Assembly: GCA_039105265.1 (NCBI GenBank)
Contig: JAPFFF010000255.1
Location: 1 to 28,786, forward strand
DNA: 28,786 nt
From: Tritrichomonas musculus
Lineage: Eukaryota; Parabasalia; Tritrichomonadida; Tritrichomonadidae
Direction of reading: 5' to 3'
Part shown: positions 1-9,800 of the stretch, piece after piece
How the letters are laid out: each line of letters starts with the position of its first letter
Numbering within the stretch: the stretch's first letter is position 1
The notes under the pieces: generated by a model
Databases searched by the model: none
What the model was told of the DNA's origin: nothing
The model's input: only the letters and a program-made list of their open reading frames with translations
Translations under genes and position numbers: made by a program

Positions 1-221
1 ATGAACGCTAACATGAAGAAAAATATTGAAACAATGGAGGTAACTGCAATTGCATATGCCAAACCTCCTAATGTACCAACTCTTCCTGGATAATAAGTCT
101 GCCAAGGATTATTTTTTTCGCAATATATTGAAGTATACACACAAACTCCTATTAAACCGATTAATGATAATGAAATAAAGGCTCCTAAAGCAGTCCTTCT
201 GATTTTTCCTTGTTTTCCCAT
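1..221 (-). CDS. Small multi-pass membrane protein, 5' (N-terminal) part only
   Basis: A minus-strand frame opens with ATG at 221-219 and stays open to the left edge, giving 73 residues without a stop. It starts MGKQGKIRRTALGAF. A hydrophobic segment covers about residues 12-30, followed by a polar loop with one Cys and an NNPW stretch (about 34-50), then a second hydrophobic segment (about 52-73). A short basic N-terminus followed by two closely spaced membrane spans suggests a small polytopic protein, possibly a four-span type, but the family is not recognised. The gene is divergent from the TRAPP-like gene at 538. Upstream, reading on the minus strand, there is an initiator-like TCATTTTTT about 40 bases before the ATG. 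The C-terminal part lies outside the window, so length and topology are unknown. Confidence 0.6.
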   Translation of the reverse strand, partial: MGKQGKIRRTALGAFISLSLIGLIGVCVYTSIYCEKNNPWQTYYPGRVGTLGGLAYAIAVTSIVSIFFFMLAF

Positions 222-537
222 GTAAAATAATTTATATCTAAATAACTCAAAAAATGAATGTATTCAAATAATGATCGGTTTACGTAAAAAAATCTCAAAT
301 TATTTTTATATTCTCTCAATTTTATATTCTCAATGAAAAATTCAATAATATTTTGTTTATAGTTCAATTTTTTGTTTTCATTTATATCTTAACATCAAAA
401 AAGAAAAATTTTATTATAATTTTGAAATTAATAAAATTACGTTTTATTTTAAATATTTATATTTTTATTTGATATTTTAAATATAGATTATTTTTATAAC
501 CGTTTTTATCTGGTCGGTGTAAAATATATATTTTGAA
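222..537. promoter_or_regulatory. AT-rich divergent intergenic region
   Basis: This 316-bp stretch separates two divergent start codons and must carry both promoters. On the minus side there is TCATTTTTTGAG. On the plus side there is an AACCGTTTTTATC block, and the ATG follows a run of AT-rich sequence. A 60-codon minus frame inside it is low-complexity and judged spurious. No RNA gene is seen. Confidence 0.4.
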
Positions 538-1911
538 ATGGATAGGAAAAAAATAATTCAAGAAATTGAAGGGGTTAGAGAACTTATTGATAATGGAGAA
601 AGTAGTAGCGCTTTACCAATACTTCTAGAGTTAAAAAATAAAATTTCTGAAACAAGATTTTATCCGCTGTTAGATTCAATTTTACCTCTTTTAATCAATA
701 TTTTAGAAAAAGAAAAAGATTATACTGAACTCAGCCTTTTATATTTACTTCGTAACTCTAGATATATTCATTCAATTGAAAAAGATACACGATTTCGTGA
801 ATTTTCAGAATTTGTTGATCGCGTTCCAGAAACGCATGTTACAATTCCTCCTCAGTATGTTAACATTATACCACTTGGAAATTCTTTCCGTTATTTGCTT
901 AATTATGACAATAATTTGCATTTGATTTGCGATCTCGTTTCATATTTTTCTCAACAAATACACATCGATGATATCTCAATTGAATTTATTAGTAATAATG
1001 GTCAAAATAGTCATACGATTTCACTTGGAGACATTACCTTAAATCCACAAAAATATGAAAGAAGAAAAGTTGATTATGATATCAGTCCAACTACAGTATA
1101 TGAAAAAGTTAATGCTATTATTTACATTATTGGAAACTTGACAGTGAGAATTGAAAAGGAGTTTAATGCTGATGTTAATATAAATTCTCTCCAAAGTGCA
1201 AAAGGCCAACAGACTGCAAATGGTCAAGATAAGTCACCGTTTCATTTTGAATGGCATTTATTTGATCAAAACTTATGCCCAACAGCTGATCAATTTGTTG
1301 AAGTTGGTGCTCCAATAATTGCTGAGATGACCATTACAAATAATTTAGAAAACGAAGTAGTAATATCAAACATAACATCCCTTTCAACCGAGATTTTAAA
1401 TTTAGATGTATCAAACGAATCAGAAAATAGTGATTTACCAATTGAACTTTTTCCGGGTGAAAATTATGTTTTCAGAAGTCGAATCAAAGAAGAGTGTGAT
1501 GCTAGCTTTACTATTAATTATACAACTGAAAATTCGAATGATCCGCGTATTTTTGAATTTAGTATTGGTAAGTTCACCCAATTTAATAGATTACTTACAA
1601 TGGTGTTCAATTCACCACCATATGCTGTAAAAGGAAAACCGTTTGATACATTTTTGTCTATTGAATTTAATGATAGTAAAATACCATATGTACAAGTTTT
1701 TATTGATATCGTAATGCCAACAACATTTTTCGCTAAATGCCCATCGCGGAAATCATTTTATTTGTTCAATGGCCAAAAGAAAGAAATAAAGTTTACATTC
1801 GTTGCTCTTTCTGTTGGAGCAATGACTCTTCCAGAAATTTATGTTAATAATTTATCTATTAGGGAAAACAAATCTCGCCTTTTCTTAGCTCCGATCGTGG
1901 TTACATTTTAA
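538..1911 (+). CDS. TRAPP-like trafficking protein (TRAPPC10/TRAPPC11-type beta-sandwich domains)
   Basis: 457 residues beginning at the first in-frame ATG. Residues about 1-110 look helical (leucine-rich, solenoid-like). From about 125 onward the pattern is beta-strand rich. Residues about 234-345 form an Ig-like sandwich with a VEVGAPIIAEMTITNN strand pair. Residues about 360-457 form a second one, with AVKGKPFDTFLSIEF early and then an FNGQKKEIKFTFVAL block leading into GAMTLPEIYVNN. That last sequence (an FxG-type strand, then a 'pl..G...LP' turn) resembles the C-terminal sandwich domains of the TRAPP subunits Trs130/TRAPPC10 and TRAPPC11, which tether vesicles at the Golgi. The protein is far shorter than the metazoan subunits (over 1100 residues), so it would be a reduced form or a different protein with the same fold. 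The assignment rests on pattern only. It lies upstream of, and in the same direction as, the CEP135 gene. Confidence 0.45.
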   Translation: MDRKKIIQEIEGVRELIDNGESSSALPILLELKNKISETRFYPLLDSILPLLINILEKEKDYTELSLLYLLRNSRYIHSIEKDTRFREFSEFVDRVPETHVTIPPQYVNIIPLGNSFRYLLNYDNNLHLICDLVSYFSQQIHIDDISIEFISNNGQNSHTISLGDITLNPQKYERRKVDYDISPTTVYEKVNAIIYIIGNLTVRIEKEFNADVNINSLQSAKGQQTANGQDKSPFHFEWHLFDQNLCPTADQFVEVGAPIIAEMTITNNLENEVVISNITSLSTEILNLDVSNESENSDLPIELFPGENYVFRSRIKEECDASFTINYTTENSNDPRIFEFSIGKFTQFNRLLTMVFNSPPYAVKGKPFDTFLSIEFNDSKIPYVQVFIDIVMPTTFFAKCPSRKSFYLFNGQKKEIKFTFVALSVGAMTLPEIYVNNLSIRENKSRLFLAPIVVTF

Positions 1912-2283
1912 TGCTATTATTATGTGCTTTTTGTTCATGTTTATTTTTTTATATGTTAATTAAAAAATCCAATATATATTTTCTGATAATTTTTTCTGCT
2001 TATATTATTTGATTTCAAATATAAAAACCAAGTTTAATTTATATACTTGCCTGCTATTTTCATTTTCATCCCCCTTTAAACGCATTTCGTATTGAATCAA
2101 TTATTTATAATTATGTAGTATTAGCCATAAAAAAAAAAAACAACATATTTGATATTTTTTACATCATTTCTGAAATGTTGATTTTCACAAAACAAATTGA
2201 TTTTCATTCCCAAGAGCAAATCATATTCTTATATTTTCATTCTCTGAGTACGTTTACTTTTGAAATAAAATTTTAGTAATTTT
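1912..2283. other. Intergenic region between TRAPP-like gene and CEP135
   Basis: 372 bp of AT-rich DNA. It holds the 3' end of the upstream gene, an A-tract near 2129-2140 and the promoter of CEP135 (TACGTTTACTTTTGAAA about 35 bases before the ATG). No reading frame or RNA gene is seen. Confidence 0.4.
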
Positions 2284-4746
2284 ATGAGGAATAAATCGTT
2301 TAGAGGCAATTCAGCACATTTTCTTGCTTTAAGAAAAAGACTTGATGTTATGGGTTATTCTGATTTGCCACTTGGCCTCGATACGGCTCCTCTAGCCCAA
2401 CAAATGCTTGAAGATTTAGTTTCAACGACAGACAGTTTAAAAAGCGATGAGCAAGAAATCGACGATTTAAAAGAGAAGTTAGAAATGGCTTTAGAACAAA
2501 TTGAGCCTTTTCAATCCGCAAATACATTATTAACACGAGATAATAACCAACTTCACGTAAATTTAATTAAATCAACCGAGGAAATTATGAAATTAAAAAA
2601 TCAGCACGCTCAACATATATTTGAACTTGAATCAGAAAATAGGAGATTACATTTATTGAATGTTCAAGCTACAGCCAAAGTTAAACTTCTTTCAAATAGT
2701 TTAGAAGAAATGAAGAAAAAATTGCAAGCTTCTATTGCGCTACCAGCAATGATGAAAATTCCTGAAATGATTGATAGTGATCCAAAACAACTTAGAAAAG
2801 GAAGTGGAAAAAGTACTTCAAGTTCTCGAACCGCATCAGTTTTAAGCAGTGAAAATACTTTTACATCTACACGTTTAAGTTTTGATCCAAGCATATTTCG
2901 TACAGAACTTGAAAATCTTCGAAAAGAAAGAGATGAAGCAAGGCAACATTCAGATATTCTTACATCAAAAATGAATGAATTAGAAAGTACAATGAAACTT
3001 AAAGAAGATGAGATTCAAAGACTTGGTGACGAACTTAAAAAGCAAACAGGCCAAGATGGCTATATGATCACGCTTAGACATAAATGCGAAACTCAACAAC
3101 AAGAACTTGATAAACTTCGCACTCAAGTCTTGGTTATGAATCCCAATGAAAGAACCTACTCCAGAGTCTCAAAGAAAAGAAAACTAATTTTAACCCGTCC
3201 AATTACTACAGTGTCAATTGATGATGACGTTTTTAACTCTACTTCAGTTGCTTCATCTTTCAAAAATCAAGATTCAGAAATTTACGATTATGGCGATGAC
3301 GATTCTTCTTCAACTACTAAAATAAGTCGATCATCATCAAAAGCTCAAATGCTTGATAATCGTTCCAGTAATGGAAACTTACTTTTAAAAGAAGAACTTG
3401 ATAATCAGAAGAAGATTCAAAATAATTTGAAGAGTAACTTTGAGAATTTAGAAAAAAATACTAAGATCGCTTTAGCTCAAAAAGATACTGAGATTAATGC
3501 GCTCAAAGAAGAGAACGAAAATTTAAACAATACTATTAAAGAAAAAAATGAAATTATTTCAAAGATATCTTCTGAATTAGATTCCGCAAATGAAAAAATT
3601 TTATCTAATAGTAATAACAATCGATCAAAGCGTAATAATGTAACCAAATCTCCTAAGAGTAGTTTGAATGATTTAACTGAGATTCAAGAACAATTTGAAA
3701 ATATGAAGAAAACATATGAAAATGAAATTGAGTCAAAAGACGAAGAAATAAAACAGCTTCGTTTGGCAGTTAAAACAGCAGAAGCTGCAGCCAAACCAAC
3801 TCCAAAGAAATGTCAAAATTGCATTAAGCTTAGGCAACAAATAGAAGAACTTCAAAAAATAATCGATAACAATAATAATAACTCAAAGGGCAGTATAAAT
3901 GGTATTTCAGGAAAGAAAAGACCCACAGTTTCGTTTTCATCACAATTACAAAAGCAACAAACCGAAGATGTTCAAAAACTTAGATCTCGAATTACTCAAC
4001 TAGAATCCCAAATTAAATTGAAAGAGAAAAATCAAACAAATTCAGACATGGTTCCTTCATCTGTCATTACAGAATATGAAACTAAAATCTCTGAACTCGA
4101 AGATACAATTGATCGTATTCAAAAAGATTTGAAAGATACTCAAGCAGCACTTGAGGAATCTGAACAAAAATTGTTTAATTTCCCAGATGCAGAAGCAAGA
4201 TTGCGAGCAATAGTGGAACAATTAAGATCTGAAAATTTACTAATCAAGAAAGATATTAAAAATAAACAAAGCGAAATTAAAAACTTAAAAGATAGATTGA
4301 CTGAAGTTCAAGCAATTAGTAAAGAACAGCAAAATCAACTTCAAAAGGCTCATGAAGAAGCCGAAAGTTGCAGAAACGAGTCAGAGTCATGTCGAAGCAA
4401 ATATGAAGAAATAACGAAGAAAGCAAACGAAAAAAATTTTTTGGTTGTTCGTGATGCAAATGCAGCTCTTCAAAATTTACAGAAACAATTAAATGATAAA
4501 ACAAATGAATGCGAAATGTATCAAAAACTTTTATCTGAAGCTCGAAGACAATTGGCTCCTCTTACAGAAAGCACCATTCCTCAATATCAAACACAAATTG
4601 CTGAAATGCATAGGTCACACGACGAATTGATCAAAAAAGTCAAAAGAATCTCTCAACTTGCAACATATGCAGATAGAGCAAATACAGCATCATTTTCAAC
4701 AGCAGTCAGACAGCTTCAAACTGAAATTCGAAAATCAGGATTTTGA
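2284..4746 (+). CDS. CEP135: CEP135/Bld10 centriolar cartwheel protein
   Basis: 820 residues. The first 150 residues carry the diagnostic CEP135/TSGA10 N-terminus: FLALRKRLDVMGYSDLPLGL (residues 13-32), then PLAQQMLEDLVSTTDSL (36-52), then TLLTRDNNQLHVNLIK (81-96) and a RLHLLNVQATAKVKLL block (121-136). In human CEP135 the same order is an 'IRKRLDQLGY' start, a 'PLVEKLFSDLVHTTESL' segment, a 'LSRENNELYLELMKL' coil and a 'DLKFLNNQYAHKLKLL' segment. CEP135/Bld10p builds the cartwheel tip and pinwheel of centrioles and basal bodies. Two Ser-rich breaks (about 165-200 and 300-365) interrupt otherwise near-continuous coiled coil. A conserved-looking C-terminal helical block covers about 690-820. 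The family is usually longer (human about 1140). The protein would act at the flagellar basal bodies. The start is the first ATG and keeps the family N-terminus intact. Confidence 0.85.
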   Translation: MRNKSFRGNSAHFLALRKRLDVMGYSDLPLGLDTAPLAQQMLEDLVSTTDSLKSDEQEIDDLKEKLEMALEQIEPFQSANTLLTRDNNQLHVNLIKSTEEIMKLKNQHAQHIFELESENRRLHLLNVQATAKVKLLSNSLEEMKKKLQASIALPAMMKIPEMIDSDPKQLRKGSGKSTSSSRTASVLSSENTFTSTRLSFDPSIFRTELENLRKERDEARQHSDILTSKMNELESTMKLKEDEIQRLGDELKKQTGQDGYMITLRHKCETQQQELDKLRTQVLVMNPNERTYSRVSKKRKLILTRPITTVSIDDDVFNSTSVASSFKNQDSEIYDYGDDDSSSTTKISRSSSKAQMLDNRSSNGNLLLKEELDNQKKIQNNLKSNFENLEKNTKIALAQKDTEINALKEENENLNNTIKEKNEIISKISSELDSANEKILSNSNNNRSKRNNVTKSPKSSLNDLTEIQEQFENMKKTYENEIESKDEEIKQLRLAVKTAEAAAKPTPKKCQNCIKLRQQIEELQKIIDNNNNNSKGSINGISGKKRPTVSFSSQLQKQQTEDVQKLRSRITQLESQIKLKEKNQTNSDMVPSSVITEYETKISELEDTIDRIQKDLKDTQAALEESEQKLFNFPDAEARLRAIVEQLRSENLLIKKDIKNKQSEIKNLKDRLTEVQAISKEQQNQLQKAHEEAESCRNESESCRSKYEEITKKANEKNFLVVRDANAALQNLQKQLNDKTNECEMYQKLLSEARRQLAPLTESTIPQYQTQIAEMHRSHDELIKKVKRISQLATYADRANTASFSTAVRQLQTEIRKSGF

Positions 4747-4983
4747 TTTTTTTTTTTTATAATTATCATGCATTAATTGTATGTTTATTTATTTATAAAA
4801 TGTTTATGATTTAACCTAATTTTATTAATATTGATGTTTTGATTATTTATATATTTAATAAATATATATTGTAAGAGTAAAGCAAATTCAAATTATTCAA
4901 AGCTTTTATTAAAACAAAATTTCGGTAATGTCTCTATAAAAACAAAGATACAAATATAAATTAAAAAAATTCATTGATTCATT
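4747..4983. other. Convergent 3' intergenic region
   Basis: 237 bp between the stop codons of two convergent genes, very AT-rich, starting with a T-tract directly after the CEP135 stop. It presumably carries both polyadenylation sites. Nothing else is seen. Confidence 0.4.
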
Positions 4984-5583
4984 TCATTTCCTTGTGCTTT
5001 GAAGAGCAAACTTGAGTTTAATTATTTCTTCATCTTTTTGCGTAACTTCTTCTGTTTTCTTCTTGAGTTCTTCTGTGGTTTGATCAAGGGCTTGAGTTGT
5101 ACTTCTGAGAAGAGTTGTCATTCTTTCTAGCATATCGCTTGAATGTTGCAACTTTTCAGATATATTAAGGGTATTAGAATCATTTTCTTTAAGTTCTGAA
5201 TTGATAAAATCGATTTTTTCATATAAATTTGCGACTCTACTTAACTGCTTTGCTTCAACAATACATTTCATTTCAGTTAATTTATCAACAAGTTTTTGGC
5301 ATTCATCTTTTGATAAAAGATCTAAAGGAATGAGGGTATAGTATATATGTACAAAGTCAGCCCCTTTTTCAAAAAGTTTAATAAAAAAGGTTACAATTTG
5401 CTCAGGTTCTGGAAAAACACATTCTTCACTTAACATAATGTCAACAAGAAGTTCATCAGGAAATGTAAAAATGATGTCATTAGTTGAAAATGCAGGAAAG
5501 TTACGTGCAACAATTTTTACGCAAGCATGTATATCACCATCGTTTTCAAAGGCTTGAAATAGTTTAGCAAGTTCTTCATCCAT
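4984..5583 (-). CDS. BACK-like helical domain protein with C-terminal coiled coil
   Basis: 199 residues from an ATG at 5583. Residues about 18-105 resemble a BACK domain as found after BTB domains: ACVKIVARNFPAF (20-32), then FTFPDELLVDIMLSE (39-53), a PEPEQIVTFFIKLFEKG segment (58-74) and a closing SKDECQKLVDKL (91-102). The same layout ('xxxNFxxx..lp.elL..iLs....E...f.fi..y') is present in the BTB-BACK-discoidin gene at the right of this window. Residues about 120-199 are a coiled coil rich in Glu, Lys and Thr. There is no BTB domain in front, and the first in-frame ATG is only about 20 residues before the BACK-like part. It may be an adaptor that dimerises by its coil. It is convergent with CEP135. 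The function is not known. Confidence 0.6.
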   Translation of the reverse strand: MDEELAKLFQAFENDGDIHACVKIVARNFPAFSTNDIIFTFPDELLVDIMLSEECVFPEPEQIVTFFIKLFEKGADFVHIYYTLIPLDLLSKDECQKLVDKLTEMKCIVEAKQLSRVANLYEKIDFINSELKENDSNTLNISEKLQHSSDMLERMTTLLRSTTQALDQTTEELKKKTEEVTQKDEEIIKLKFALQSTRK

Positions 5584-6180
5584 TTAGTATATTTTAAATG
5601 TGTATTTGGTTCTAATGAAAACTTTTGTATTCAAAGTTTTCATATATAAAATTTTAAATATCTTATTAAATTTATTTTAGAATAAAATAAAATATTAAAA
5701 ATTATTATTATGTTACTTAAATATAGATATATATGTAACATTTTTAGTATAAAATAGATATAAGAGCTTAAATTATTTATTATCAACACGATGAGTTTTT
5801 ATATATGTTTAACAATGATAGTAGTAAAATTAAACTTTTAAGTGTTTTCTTTTCAAGCTGTTCCACTTGTGAATCAATACAAAATTATAATTCAATTGAA
5901 AGAAATATTTTAAATCTAAAAATTGAAATGTTACATTGGTTCTATAAATTTTATCTAATCATTTTTGAAATGTTTGTCGCTTAGCCAGTGATGAATAAAT
6001 TTATTTGATGTTAGATATAATTATTTTGTTAAAAAAAATTGTTCAAATATCAAATTACAAAGTAAAAAATTATAACAATATCCAGATTTATAACCTTTTC
6101 TACCACAAAAAGATAATTAAAAAAAAAAAAATTCCGAATCAAAATATGTTTTAATTATAATATTTGAAACATAAATATTT
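5584..6180. other. Intergenic region upstream of BACK-like gene and downstream of tetraspanin gene
   Basis: 597 bp between two minus-strand genes. The side next to 5583 should hold the promoter of the BACK-like gene; an inverted GAAAACTTTTG / CAAAGTTTTC pair is visible at about 5616-5642. The rest is AT-rich with an A-tract near 6120-6130. No convincing frame, tRNA or repeat is seen. Confidence 0.4.
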
Positions 6181-6822
6181 TTATATATGAATTGTATTAT
6201 CCAAGTTCAAAGGCTCCTTAATATCATTCAAATCTTTAGTAGTCATACTCATTATAGTTGGCTCTGCCGCATCAGCATGCCGACTCTTATAAGCAAAGTA
6301 CATTGAAGCAAAAGTTAAAACAATAAACAACACAGAAAGAAGTCCGAGAGATACCGAATAAACTTTTGATCTATTTTGTAAAAACTGATTGATGGGATCA
6401 TAACATGTTGAATCAGGTTTAGCTTTATCAAATCCTTTGCAATTAAATCGTGATTCAATAGCATCAATCGATTTTTGAATACCTTTCTCCCAAATAACGC
6501 CCGTAGCTTCAAGAAAATCATCACGGAACGTGTAAATAAAATATGAAAGAAAAGTCATTGTGACAGTATAAATAATAATGATAGAAACAAGAAACGTACG
6601 ATGGATATTTTGATATGATCTAATGCAAAATAAGCATACAATAAAAATAATAATATTAATTAGTATGAAAATAATAGTAATAATATAAATTCTTTTGTAA
6701 ACATATTTGATTTGAAGGCAAAATAGAGCATAAAGTCCTAGAAAGGCAAATATTTCAACAATTAAAATTGATGATAGAGTAGTCAAACTTATAAATCTTT
6801 TCCTGAAAGCTTGATTAAACAT
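6181..6822 (-). CDS. Tetraspanin-like four-span membrane protein
   Basis: 213 residues. Hydrophobic spans lie at about 12-34, 44-68, 76-97 and 153-177. The loop between spans 3 and 4 (98-152) is the large extracellular loop, and it contains FNCKGFD (126-132, Cys128), a second Cys (Cys140, in STCYDP) and an N-linked sequon (NRS, 150-152). This is the tetraspanin plan: three spans, a large loop with a Cys-Gly motif and a further Cys, then a fourth span. The canonical CCG is reduced to NCKG, so at most one disulfide is expected instead of two or more. The short N-terminal tail and the polar C-terminal tail (178-213) would be cytosolic. Trichomonads have expanded divergent tetraspanins on plasma and vesicle membranes; a role here is inference. 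It is transcribed divergently from the DZIP1-like gene, only 63 bp away. Confidence 0.7.
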   Translation of the reverse strand: MFNQAFRKRFISLTTLSSILIVEIFAFLGLYALFCLQIKYVYKRIYIITIIFILINIIIFIVCLFCIRSYQNIHRTFLVSIIIIYTVTMTFLSYFIYTFRDDFLEATGVIWEKGIQKSIDAIESRFNCKGFDKAKPDSTCYDPINQFLQNRSKVYSVSLGLLSVLFIVLTFASMYFAYKSRHADAAEPTIMSMTTKDLNDIKEPLNLDNTIHI

Positions 6823-6885
6823 TTGTTATTTTTGAAATAAAATATTCAAAATTTTCTGAATTTTATAATCGTTTAAAATTGAGAA
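6823..6885. promoter_or_regulatory. Compact 63-bp bidirectional promoter
   Basis: Only 63 bases separate the divergent ATGs of the tetraspanin-like gene (minus) and the DZIP1-like gene (plus). Reading on the minus strand it contains AAACGATTATAAAA; the ACGAT core resembles Myb recognition elements known from Trichomonas promoters. An initiator-like TCAAAAATA lies just before the minus-strand ATG. Both core promoters must fit in this space or extend into the coding regions. Confidence 0.45.
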
Positions 6886-9800
6886 ATGTGGAATGGCATT
6901 CCTCAGCCACAAATGCCTCCACAACAGCAATATCAACAAGGAGGAATGGCACCTCCTATACCAGGGGTACAAAATCGTCCAAGATTAGAGCCAATAGATT
7001 GGAATTTGGTTGCAGTATTAAACGCTGATATTATTCGTAGAACTAAAGATTATGACTCACTTCAAAAACTTGTTCAAATTTTTATGGCAGCGAAACTTTA
7101 TCCAGGATCATCAAGAATTTTAGCACATCCTTTGTGCCTTCGATTATGCCAGTTGCTTCAAGTAGCTTTCGAATACCTTAATTATTGTCAAACTGAATTG
7201 TCAGCAATGAACACGAAACTTGAAGAAGAAAACGCTAAGTTAACAGAAAAATCAGCAAAATTGTCATCTAAACTCAAAAAAGCAGAACAAGTTATTAAAA
7301 TTAAAAGCTTACCATATGATAGATGTCCTGTTTGCGAAAAAAAGTTTAAATCTCTCGATTTTGTTGATAGACATATCACAAATCGACATACCGAGCTTGC
7401 TGATGCTTGGTCCATCATTAGAGGAAGAAAACCACCTAAAAGCAATGAAAATGACAATGTTCAAAAGATTTTGGATAAAATAGATCATCTTAAAAGTTCT
7501 TTAAAACGAGGATCTGGAAAAAATTCAAATAATATAATTGAGCAAGAATTGCTTGCAACACAACAAGAATTGATGGATGCAGAGCAACTTCGCGAACAAC
7601 AAGAGATGAAGCAAAATGAAGAAATTCGCCGACAGCTTTTTGAAGCAGCAGATGACTTAAGTTCTTCAATGACACTTTACAAAGAACAAGCCCTGAAAAA
7701 GAAAGTTTCAAAGAAATCAAAGCCACAAATGGCAATTATTAATTTATTTGATCCAAATGCAAACATTAATCCAAATGATTATCAAAATTTCCCAAATTCA
7801 GAACCTTCGCCTTTTAACAATAATAAAGAAGATGAAGCATCAAAACAAAAAAGAATTAATAATTTCTTTAATCAGCCTGTTAATCCATTTCAAAAGCAAC
7901 AATTAAGACCTCCTAATGATCTTGGACATGGACCAAATTGGGAATCGCAATTTAATAATAAAATAAATCCATTCCAAAATAAAGCAAATTTGGTCCAACT
8001 TTCTGTTCCAATTGAAAACAATATTAATATTAATAATGAAAACAACATCATCAATAACAACGACGAATTTAATTTTGATGCTATGAACGACAATGTTAAC
8101 AATAATCTTGGATTTGATAACTTTGAAACGATAATGGATACCGGATTTAAAAATAATTTTTCGATTGATAATATTATTCAAGAAAATATTCAAGTTATTC
8201 CACAACCAAAGCCAAATGATGATGAACCCCATAATAAATTTATTAAACCAATTCCAAAACAGGCTGTTCTTGCTGCCAAAAAGTTCATTTCAAGACAAAA
8301 TGATGAAAAAGATAAAAATAATGATTGCAGGAATATTAAAACAACACCAGAAGACATTGATAAAGTTATTACAATGATTGGTGATAAAGTTCACGATGAA
8401 ATTCAAAGATTAGGACCAAATGGAATTGCTCCTATGATGGCAAGACACAAATACGGCGATAATGATCCGAACTATATAAGATTAAGAAAGCAAATAGAAC
8501 AGAAACTTGAAATGGAATATCCAATGAATGGAGAAGTTACAAAAGTAAAGAAAGGATTTGATCTTATTCATACAGAAGATCTTACATCAATCAAAAACGA
8601 AAGTCAGACTAAAATTTATAGCAGTCATCACAATGATGAAGATAATGATCAACTTTATAGTTCTCCAAGTAAAGAAAAACTTATAATGAATAATATTAAT
8701 TTGGATTTACTTGATGATTCGCAATTTACATCTGCATTTGAATTCAACAATAATAAAAATCAGCAACCACCACCAGAAAAAAAGAAAGAAGAAAATACAA
8801 AAGAAAGTCCAGATAAAAATAAAATTGAAAAGCCTGAAGTTGCTTCAGCAATCAAAAATTTTGATTCGGCAAAAGTTGAAGATCCGGATTCTAAGGTTAA
8901 TAATGAAGATGATAATAAGCAAGATGATGTGTGGTCATATATTAATTCTTCTACAACCGAAAAACCAGCTTCAAATCTTGAAAAAGAAGAAACCAACGAT
9001 AATCACCAAAGTTCTCAATCAATTATTAAAGTTAATAATCGTCATTCGATTTCATTTGACTCATCATCGACTTCTTCTAGAACCAAAGCAAAAAGAATTA
9101 AAAATGATAAAAATGATTTTGATTTCATACAAAGTGATATGAAACCTAACTTTTCTGATTCTCCGTCAAGAAAAACGGAGACACAATCACCTCAACCAAT
9201 ACAAAAACAAAAGCAAAAACAGAACAATTCTAATTTATTAAATTCAGTATCTAATGAAACGTCCGGTATTGATCATTCAAAATCTTCTTTACAAAAAGAT
9301 TTGGTTCAAGCTCCTGAAAGAAAAGAAGAAAATAAATCAGGAGTTGTATCTTTAGAAATTTTCAATTCGCCTGTTATATCACATGAATCACATTCAAGAC
9401 TGAGTTCTAAGTCAAAATCAAGCAGCTCTGGTAAAAAAGTACGACTCGATGAAGACGAAGACTCAGTTGATGATCTTTCAGATATTGAAAAAATTTTCCC
9501 CAAGTCGAATGATCTCTCTGAAAACTCTGAAACAGAACTAAAGAAAAATGTTAACGTGAATTCTAGCAAAATTGAGCCTCTATCAGAAGATGAATTTAAT
9601 TTCCCTCCGGTGGCAACAGATTCATTTTTAAACAGTAGCAATGACCAACAAGAAAACTTCAAAGCTAAAGAAAAAGAAGATTTAATTAGGAAAAATCAAA
9701 ATAGTAGTCATAGTCAAATCAATCAATCAAATTTCAATTCAAATTTGGCCGATAAAGAATCAGAATCCTATAAATCAAATGCAACTTCAAAAAGTAGACA

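Noticed and set aside
8711-9142. 143-codon frame inside the DZIP1-like gene
   Set aside because: It is a shifted reading of the Lys/Asn-rich coding sequence and has low complexity; the overlapping frame carries the recognised protein.
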